The translations under genes and the position numbers were made by a program. 5,881 nt of DNA, taken from assembly GCA_019246575.1 (NCBI GenBank), contig JAFAQG010000848.1, forward strand, positions 1-5,881, given 5' to 3'. Origin of the DNA: Acidobacteriaceae bacterium (lineage in GTDB: Bacteria > Acidobacteriota > Terriglobia > Bryobacterales > Bryobacteraceae). Shown in pieces: positions 1 through 4,455 of the stretch. Position 1 is the first letter of the stretch. The number at the start of each line of letters is the position of its first letter. A model generated the notes under the pieces. That model did no database searches, was not told the origin of the DNA, and saw only the letters and a program-made list of their open reading frames with translations.

Positions 1-240
1 GCGATAAGCGTTACGACGGGTGTTCCCTACAACGGACCTCAGATAAATACCGCGACCAACAGCGTGTCTGCGACGGTGAACGGAACCACCGGCCAGGTGG
101 TGAGTGCGGGACTCGCGCAGAGTCTGAGCGGCATCTACTGGGTCTACGTCATCATGCCTTCGAATGTGCAGACCAGCGCTCAGACACCGATCTACATTGC
201 ACAGAATGCGTTCATCAGTAACACTGTTACGATTCCGACC
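1..240 (+). other. TIGR03437-like beta domain (3' part) in the repeat protein
   Basis: This coding segment precedes the repeats and is not homologous to them. It contains 'VSAGLAQSLSGIYWVYVIMP', then 'TPIYIA' and 'SNTVTIP'. These match my recollection of the pattern in TIGR03437, a domain expanded in Solibacter-like Acidobacteriota: an AP..GL.G.YQVNV.VP core, a hydrophobic strand and a closing SNTVTI strand. In that family the domain is usually at the C-terminus, so finding four further units after it is somewhat unusual. The assignment is by eye only. Confidence 0.45.
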
Positions 241-1464
241 GCGGGCGGGTCTTCCGGCGGGTCCGGAGGCGCGACTCTTACGCTGAATCCGAACCCAATT
301 TCGTCCTCGAACGGGCTCGGCCAAACAACCATCAGCTGGAATTGCTCACAATGCACGAGTGCGGAGGTCCATGTGGGCAGCCCGTCCGGCCCTCTCTTTT
401 CCGCTGGTGGGAGTACCGGAACCGCGACGACAGGAGACTGGGTTGTTGACGGGACAGTGTTTTACCTCCAGAATGCTTCAAACGGTAACGCGACGGACAG
501 CTCGAACACAGTCGCGACCGCAACGGCCCAGGTTCAGCAATCATCGGATCCGCCGCCCTCCTCCGGTACACCTCCGACCTCCACGTCGGTAGGCGGGGCG
601 ACCATCAGCTTGAATCCGAACCCCATGAATGCGCCGGGCGGTTTCGGGCAGACGACGGTTAGCTGGAACTGCTCACAATGCAGGACGGCGGAGGTTCACG
701 TGGGCAGCCCCTCAGGGGCTCTCTTTTCGGCCGGTGGGAGCACCGGAACCGCGACGACGGGAGTGTGGGTCATCGACGGCACAGTGTTTTATTTGCAAAA
801 TACATCGAACGGTAACCCGACCAGCAGCGCGAATACGGTGGCTACCATCAGTGCTCAGGTGCAGAGTGGCTCGACTTCATCGCCGCCCTCCAACTCTCCC
901 TCAGGCTCGGGTTCGTCGCCGAGTTCGCCTCCCCCTTCGACATCCGTCGGTGGCGCGACGATCTCCGCGAATCCAAACCCGATCGCTTCGGCGCAGGGCG
1001 GGCTGGGCCAGACGACGGTCAGCTGGAATTGTCCGCAATGCACGAGGGCAGAGGTGCACGTCGGCAGCCCATCGGGCGTTCTCTTTTCGGCTGGCGGCAG
1101 CACCGGAAGTGCGACAACAGGAGTCTGGGTCACGGACGGTACGGTGTTTTACCTGCAGAACGCCTCCAGCGGTACCGCGACCAGCAGCGCGAACACCGTG
1201 GCGACGATAACCGTCCAGGTGCAGAGCGGAAGCTCGTCACCCTCGGCCCGGGGAACGATTTCGGCGAGTCCAAACCCGATCACTTCGGCCTCAGGCGGAC
1301 TTGGGCAGACGAGACTCAGCTGGACGTGCAGCTCGTGCTCGCGTACGCAGGTACGGCTCGGGAGTCCAGGCGGCGCGTTGTTTTCCGCGGGTGGGAGCAG
1401 CGGCACAGAGACAACGGGCGTATGGGTTACAGACGGGATGGTTTTTTACCTGCAAGACGCTTAG
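1..1464 (+). CDS. Secreted repeat protein with four CxxC Ig-like units, 5' end outside window, ends at premature TAG
   Basis: The reading frame is open from base 1, so the true start lies upstream and the GTG at 64 is not a convincing start. About 487 codons are visible. Codons 1-80 form a Thr/Ser/Asn-rich beta-type segment resembling the Solibacter-type domain TIGR03437, with 'SGIYWVYVIMPSNV' then 'SNTVTIP'. A Gly/Ser hinge follows (GGSSGGSGG), then four ~90-residue units separated by Ser/Pro/Gly linkers. Each unit has NPNP (SPNP in the fourth), GLGQT, SW.C..C, V.(V/L)GSP.G, LFSAGGS and VFYLQ(N/D). The composition and paired cysteines suggest an exported protein with disulfides, but no signal peptide or anchor can be seen because the N-terminus is missing. 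I recognise no catalytic motif. Such units probably act as binding or spacer domains, which is inference. The fourth unit stops at TAG 1462-1464 although its homology continues beyond it. The gene is probably not in the same operon as the aminotransferase 3' of it. Confidence 0.85.
   Translation, partial: AISVTTGVPYNGPQINTATNSVSATVNGTTGQVVSAGLAQSLSGIYWVYVIMPSNVQTSAQTPIYIAQNAFISNTVTIPTAGGSSGGSGGATLTLNPNPISSSNGLGQTTISWNCSQCTSAEVHVGSPSGPLFSAGGSTGTATTGDWVVDGTVFYLQNASNGNATDSSNTVATATAQVQQSSDPPPSSGTPPTSTSVGGATISLNPNPMNAPGGFGQTTVSWNCSQCRTAEVHVGSPSGALFSAGGSTGTATTGVWVIDGTVFYLQNTSNGNPTSSANTVATISAQVQSGSTSSPPSNSPSGSGSSPSSPPPSTSVGGATISANPNPIASAQGGLGQTTVSWNCPQCTRAEVHVGSPSGVLFSAGGSTGSATTGVWVTDGTVFYLQNASSGTATSSANTVATITVQVQSGSSSPSARGTISASPNPITSASGGLGQTRLSWTCSSCSRTQVRLGSPGGALFSAGGSSGTETTGVWVTDGMVFYLQDA
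268..537 (+). repeat. Ig-like CxxC unit 1 (90 codons)
   Basis: This is the first of four homologous units. It runs from GATLTLNPNP to VATATAQVQ. Residues 26 and 29 of the unit are Cys (CSQC), directly after the SWN strand. Codon 71 is Ser (TCA at 478), the position that is TAG in unit 4. It is followed by a 19-codon Ser/Pro/Thr linker (538-594) containing PPP. Confidence 0.9.
595..864 (+). repeat. Ig-like CxxC unit 2 (90 codons)
   Basis: The second unit runs from GATISLNPNP to VATISAQVQ. It has the same length as unit 1 and the same CSQC pair at residues 26 and 29. Long stretches of near-identical DNA are shared with unit 1, for example around the SWNCSQC and LFSAGGSTG segments, which suggests fairly recent duplication or gene conversion. 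Codon 71 is TCG (Ser). A 29-codon linker rich in Ser, Pro and Gly follows (865-951). Confidence 0.9.
952..1224 (+). repeat. Ig-like CxxC unit 3 (91 codons)
   Basis: The third unit runs from GATISANPNP to VATITVQVQ. It is one residue longer than the others because of an extra residue in the loop before GLGQ. The cysteine pair is CPQC. The Ser matching codon 71 of the other units is TCC at 1165. The following linker (1225-1251) is only 9 codons. Confidence 0.9.
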
Positions 1465-1521
1465 AGTGGTGATGCCACGAGTTCGGCGAATAATCTTGCG
1501 ACCATCACCATCCACGTGCCG
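1252..1521 (+). repeat. Ig-like CxxC unit 4, interrupted by TAG at its codon 71
   Basis: The fourth unit runs from GTISASPNP to LATITIHVP. It is the most diverged, with CSSC in place of CSQC and 'TQVRLGSPGG' where the others have 'AEVHVGSPSG'. Its length is exactly 90 codons if the TAG at 1462-1464 counts as one residue. Beyond the TAG the frame reads SGDATSSANNLATITIHVP, which aligns with SGTATSSANTVATITVQVQ of unit 3. TAA at 1522-1524 follows directly, so this is the natural end of the protein. Confidence 0.85.
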
Positions 1522-1524
1522 TAA
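1462..1524 (+). pseudogene. Detached C-terminal tail of the repeat protein after an in-frame stop
   Basis: These bases hold TAG, then 19 in-frame sense codons that complete the fourth Ig-like unit, then TAA. The first codon replaces a Ser present in all three other units (TCA, TCG, TCC). A single C-to-A change in TCG would make TAG. No frameshift or second stop has built up in the tail, so the lesion is recent, is an assembly or sequencing error, or is read through. If translation ends at TAG, the last beta-strands of unit 4 are lost and that unit would probably not fold, while units 1-3 stay intact. Confidence 0.75.
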
Positions 1525-1538
1525 AACGGCGATCCAGC

Positions 1539-1611
1539 AGCCCAGTCAAAATATCGCGCTGCGCGCTCGCCCCGGTTCCCGGACGGCTCGCGTCGTCTGA
1601 TATTCTGGGCT
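1539..1611. repeat. Bulged inverted repeat in the intergenic gap
   Basis: Bases 1539-1545 (agcccag) pair with 1605-1611 (ctgggct), and 1550-1555 (aatatc) pair with 1599-1604 (gatatt). That gives 13 Watson-Crick pairs, interrupted by a 4-base bulge (1546-1549). The 43-base loop is GC-rich and holds small possible hairpins: ccgg/ccgg at 1572-1575 and 1579-1582, or gacg/cgtc at 1582-1585 and 1591-1594. It starts 15 bases after the TAA of the repeat gene. No T-run follows directly, so it is not a standard intrinsic terminator. It could be a 3'-end mRNA structure, a weak terminator or a leader element for the aminotransferase gene, or it could be chance. Confidence 0.35.
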
Positions 1612-1617
1612 TCTACA

Positions 1618-1623
1618 TATATT
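1618..1623 (+). promoter_or_regulatory. Possible -10 element for the aminotransferase-serA operon
   Basis: TATATT matches the sigma-70 -10 consensus at 5 of 6 positions and lies 45 bases before the aminotransferase ATG. At 17-base spacing the -35 region (1595-1600, gtctga) matches poorly. A 7-base direct repeat, atattct, occurs at 1600-1606 and 1619-1625. A promoter is expected somewhere in this gap because the upstream gene appears functionally unrelated, but this exact site is only a guess. Confidence 0.22.
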
Positions 1624-1668
1624 CTTCGGGTCGCTAGCCAGGCAAGCCGGCGCTCGAATTCACTCTCC

Positions 1669-2844
1669 ATGTACATAAAGAAACAACGTCTTCTCACGCC
1701 CGGGCCGACCCCGCTTCTTCCCTCTGCGTTACACGCCATGATGGGTTCGGATATCCATCACCGGACTGAAGATTTCCGCAACCTTTATAAGAACGTTCTG
1801 GCGGATTTGAAGCAGGTGCTCGGAACATCCAACGATGTGCTGGTGCTGGTAGCATCCGGTTCGGGCGGCCTCGAGGCAGCAACGCAGAATTTCTTTTCGC
1901 CGGGCGATGAGGTGCTGGTATGCTCCGCCGGCAAATTTGGCGAGCGGTGGGTGGAGATTATGAAGGCCTGGGGCATGAAAGCGACCGTCCTCAGCGCCCC
2001 TTACGGCGATGCCGTTCAACCGGAAGCTGTGGAGCGAGCCCTTGGTCAGAACAAGAACGTCAAAGGCGTCTTTGTTCAGGCGTCCGAGACGTCCACCGGT
2101 ACGCAGCATGACGTGAGAGCCATGGGCGACGCGGTGAAGAAGACGCAAGCCGTTTTCGTCGTCGACGCCATCACAGGCATCGGTACCATGCCGCTGGATA
2201 TCGATCGCTGGGGGCTCGACGTTGTTATCGGCGGTTCACAGAAGGCGTTTATGATTCCACCGGGCCTTGCGTTTGTGAGCATTAGTCCGAAGGCCTGGGC
2301 ATTAGCGGAATCCTCGAAGGCGCCGCGCTTTTACTTCGATCTGAAAAAGGAAAAGAAGAACGCGCTCAGCGGCGAATCCGCATGGACGCCGAATACGGCG
2401 CTACTACTCGCGCTCGCCGAAGCGCTGAAATACATTCAATCGATAGGAATGGACAAACTGGTCGAAAACGCTCAGCTTCTGGCACGAGCGACACGCGATG
2501 CTGTTCAGGAGCTGGGACTCAAACTGTTTTCGAGCTCTCCGGCATCGTCCGTGACCGCGGTCCGTCCACCCGCAGGAATGGATTCGGGCGTGATCGTAAA
2601 AGAATTTCGGACGCGATTCAACGCCATCATCACGAATGGGCAAGGCTCAATGAAAGGGCAGATTTTCCGGCTAGCTCACCTCGGATATTTCGATTTTCAC
2701 GACTTGTTCGCCGTCATAGCCGAGCTTGAGCTGATTCTTGCCGCAAATGGACACGCTGTTCGTTTTGGATCGGGGGTGTCGGCGGCGCAGAACGTGTATG
2801 CGGAAGTCGCGCTACCGAAACCGGAGCCAGTTCCCGTCAGCTAG
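1669..2844 (+). CDS. Class V PLP aminotransferase (alanine-glyoxylate/serine-pyruvate type), possible phosphoserine aminotransferase
   Basis: This 391-residue cytoplasmic enzyme should transfer an amino group between a small amino acid and a 2-oxo acid using pyridoxal phosphate. The N-terminal 'LLTPGPTPLLPSAL' (8-21) is typical of the AGXT/PucG branch of fold-type I class V enzymes. Other visible features are SGSGG at 63-67 (PLP phosphate loop), E140-T-S-T-G144, D166 in VVDAITG (contacts the pyridine nitrogen), K192 in GGSQKAFMIPPGL (Schiff-base lysine) and R334 in FRLAHLGY (substrate carboxylate). Length is normal, with a short Pro-rich tail of about 10 residues. The ATG at 1669 puts the family N-terminus in register, although no Shine-Dalgarno is visible. 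serA starts 6 bases after its stop, so a role in serine metabolism is likely: either phosphohydroxypyruvate to phosphoserine (SerC role) or serine/alanine-glyoxylate exchange. Sequence alone does not settle the substrate. Older annotations of such proteins as 'soluble hydrogenase subunit' are misleading. Confidence 0.93.
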   Translation: MYIKKQRLLTPGPTPLLPSALHAMMGSDIHHRTEDFRNLYKNVLADLKQVLGTSNDVLVLVASGSGGLEAATQNFFSPGDEVLVCSAGKFGERWVEIMKAWGMKATVLSAPYGDAVQPEAVERALGQNKNVKGVFVQASETSTGTQHDVRAMGDAVKKTQAVFVVDAITGIGTMPLDIDRWGLDVVIGGSQKAFMIPPGLAFVSISPKAWALAESSKAPRFYFDLKKEKKNALSGESAWTPNTALLLALAEALKYIQSIGMDKLVENAQLLARATRDAVQELGLKLFSSSPASSVTAVRPPAGMDSGVIVKEFRTRFNAIITNGQGSMKGQIFRLAHLGYFDFHDLFAVIAELELILAANGHAVRFGSGVSAAQNVYAEVALPKPEPVPVS

Positions 2845-2850
2845 CGCTTC

Positions 2851-4455
2851 ATGCGGGTTTTGATTGCTGAGCCGCTTGCCCCTGCGGCCGTAGAGCTTCT
2901 CCATCGCCAACCGGACTGGGACGTCATCGTAGCCGATCCCAAGACATACTCAGCGCACCTGAGCGAGTGCGATGCGCTGATTGTACGCAGCGCAGTTAAG
3001 GTTACGCGGCAAGTGCTGTCTCAAGCGCCCAAGCTGCGGATCGTCGGCCGCGCCGGCGTGGGCGTAGATAACGTCGATCTCCCCGCAGCAACGGAAGCCG
3101 GTGTTCTCGTCATGAATACTCCCGGTGGTAACGCTGTGTCCGTTGCCGAGCACACCCTCGCGCTGATGCTGTCGATGGCGCGCTCCATTCCACAGGCGAG
3201 TAGCTCAACACGTGCGGGTAAGTGGGAAAAGAAAAAGTTCCTTGGCAATGAGCTGCGGGGTAAGGCGTTGGGAGTGGTGGGCCTGGGCAGCATTGGGCGC
3301 GAAGTGGTCCGGCGCGCGAAGACGTTTGAAATGCGCGTGCTCGGTCATGATCCTTACGTCAGCTCGCAGACGGCGGCGGACCTGGGCGTAGAGCTCCTCA
3401 GCTTACACGAGTTATATGCGGCAAGCGATTACCTCACCTTGCACGTGGCGCTGACGCCTGAAACCGATCACATGCTGAATGCAGATGCCTTTTCACGTAT
3501 GAAGCGCGGCGTGCGAATCGTGAACTGCGCGCGCGGCGAATTGGTCGACACAGCGGCGCTCGAGAACGCGATTCAAAACGGAATCGTAGCAGGGGCGGCG
3601 CTGGATGTCTTCGAGCAAGAGCCTCCCGGCGATCACTCGCTTTTCAAACTCGAAAGTGTCATTCCGACTCCGCACATTGCCGGGTCCACCGAGGAGGCGC
3701 AGGAAATCGTCGGGATTCGCATCGTCGAGCAGATGATCGAATATCTGAATAACGGCGTTGCGCTGAATGCAGTGAACATGCCGGCCATGACTGCCGAGCA
3801 GTACCGCATGTTGGGCCCCTATGTAGATCTCGCTGAGCGGCTTGGTGTGTTTCTCAGCCACATTGCAGTCGGAAATCCGCAGACCGTGCGGCTCGTTTAC
3901 TATGGCAGGCTTGCCGACGAGAACACGCAGATTCTTCGTAATGCCGGACTGGCAGGCGTGCTCAGCCGCTCAATGGAACACCGCGCCAACGTTGTGAATG
4001 CGATGCAGATCGCAACTGAGCGCGGCTTTCGCATTGTCGAGCAGCGCGAGCCCGGGAAGGCGCAGATGGATTCCATCCGAATGGAGCTCGATTCCGAGGC
4101 CGGATCCTTTTCGGTTCTGGGTGCGGTCGTGCTTGGCAAGCCGCGATTGCTGCAGGTAGAAGGAATTTCGTGCGAAGTGACTCTCGACGGAAACTTGATG
4201 TACTCCAAAAACGAGGATGTTCCGGGGGTCATAGGTTTCGTCGGAACGGTGCTTGGCCGCAATCGAATTAACATTGCCAATTTCGCGCTCGGCCGGCAGG
4301 ATGCATCCGCGGATTCAGGGAAGAAACCCGGCGAGCCTCTAACTGCGGTTTCGATCGTTGAGACGGACGAACCGGTGCCGGAGCCCGTCATTTCGCAGTT
4401 GCTCGAAAATAAAGCTGTAAAGTTTGTGCGCCCACTCACGTTCCATCGCGCATGA
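2851..4455 (+). CDS. serA: D-3-phosphoglycerate dehydrogenase
   Basis: This enzyme oxidises 3-phosphoglycerate to 3-phosphohydroxypyruvate with NAD+, the first committed step of serine synthesis, in the cytoplasm. The 534-residue length fits the long SerA type (substrate/NAD core, ASB domain, ACT domain), as in Mycobacterium and Bacillus. Visible features are R46 in LIVRSAVKVT, GRAGVGVDN (66-74), the Rossmann loop GLGSIG (144-149) with D167 as the likely NAD-ribose acidic residue, and the catalytic set R229 (CARGE), E257 (FEQEPP) and H275 (TPHIAGST). After 'ALNAVNMP' (304-311) come an ASB-like region (about 315-440) and a C-terminal ACT domain (about 445-530, YSKNEDVPGVIGFVGTVL). ACT/ASB domains usually give serine feedback control. 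A polar stretch (about 483-496) lengthens one ACT loop. It follows the aminotransferase by 6 bases, and its TGA overlaps the next gene's ATG, so all three genes are probably co-transcribed. There is no clear Shine-Dalgarno; translational coupling is likely. Confidence 0.97.
   Translation: MRVLIAEPLAPAAVELLHRQPDWDVIVADPKTYSAHLSECDALIVRSAVKVTRQVLSQAPKLRIVGRAGVGVDNVDLPAATEAGVLVMNTPGGNAVSVAEHTLALMLSMARSIPQASSSTRAGKWEKKKFLGNELRGKALGVVGLGSIGREVVRRAKTFEMRVLGHDPYVSSQTAADLGVELLSLHELYAASDYLTLHVALTPETDHMLNADAFSRMKRGVRIVNCARGELVDTAALENAIQNGIVAGAALDVFEQEPPGDHSLFKLESVIPTPHIAGSTEEAQEIVGIRIVEQMIEYLNNGVALNAVNMPAMTAEQYRMLGPYVDLAERLGVFLSHIAVGNPQTVRLVYYGRLADENTQILRNAGLAGVLSRSMEHRANVVNAMQIATERGFRIVEQREPGKAQMDSIRMELDSEAGSFSVLGAVVLGKPRLLQVEGISCEVTLDGNLMYSKNEDVPGVIGFVGTVLGRNRINIANFALGRQDASADSGKKPGEPLTAVSIVETDEPVPEPVISQLLENKAVKFVRPLTFHRA
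4452..4455 (+). promoter_or_regulatory. ATGA stop-start overlap coupling serA to the glycosyltransferase
   Basis: The bases atga hold both the glycosyltransferase start (4452-4454) and the serA stop (4453-4455). No Shine-Dalgarno precedes the start, so initiation probably depends on ribosomes that have just terminated serA. This fixes the preferred start of the glycosyltransferase and supports a shared transcript. Confidence 0.75.

Noticed and set aside
64..66. GTG as the start of the repeat protein
   Set aside because: The same frame is open back to base 1 with the same composition, and the segment before it belongs to the same beta-rich domain.
629..1210. 193-codon Arg-rich reading frame on the + strand inside the repeat gene
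   Set aside because: It is an out-of-frame shadow of the repeat units. It is Arg/Ala/Pro-rich and its internal similarity comes only from the DNA repeats.
538..1251. Linker lengths of 27, 57 and 87 bases, an exact 30-base series
   Set aside because: The linkers do not contain a recognisable 10-codon sub-repeat, and the lengths depend on where unit boundaries are drawn. It is probably coincidence.
1301..1600. 99-codon + strand frame covering the end of the repeat gene and the gap, as a possible frameshift continuation
   Set aside because: Homology to the repeat units continues in the original frame past the TAG, not in this frame, so a stop and not a frameshift explains the break.
1525..1600. 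Intrinsic terminator after the repeat gene
   Set aside because: Small GC hairpins are possible here, but none is followed by a T-run.
3900..4439. 179-codon antisense reading frame opposite the 3' part of serA
   Set aside because: It lies wholly opposite a well-supported gene, is Ser/Arg/Pro-rich and has no recognisable domain. This is typical for the antisense of GC-rich coding DNA.
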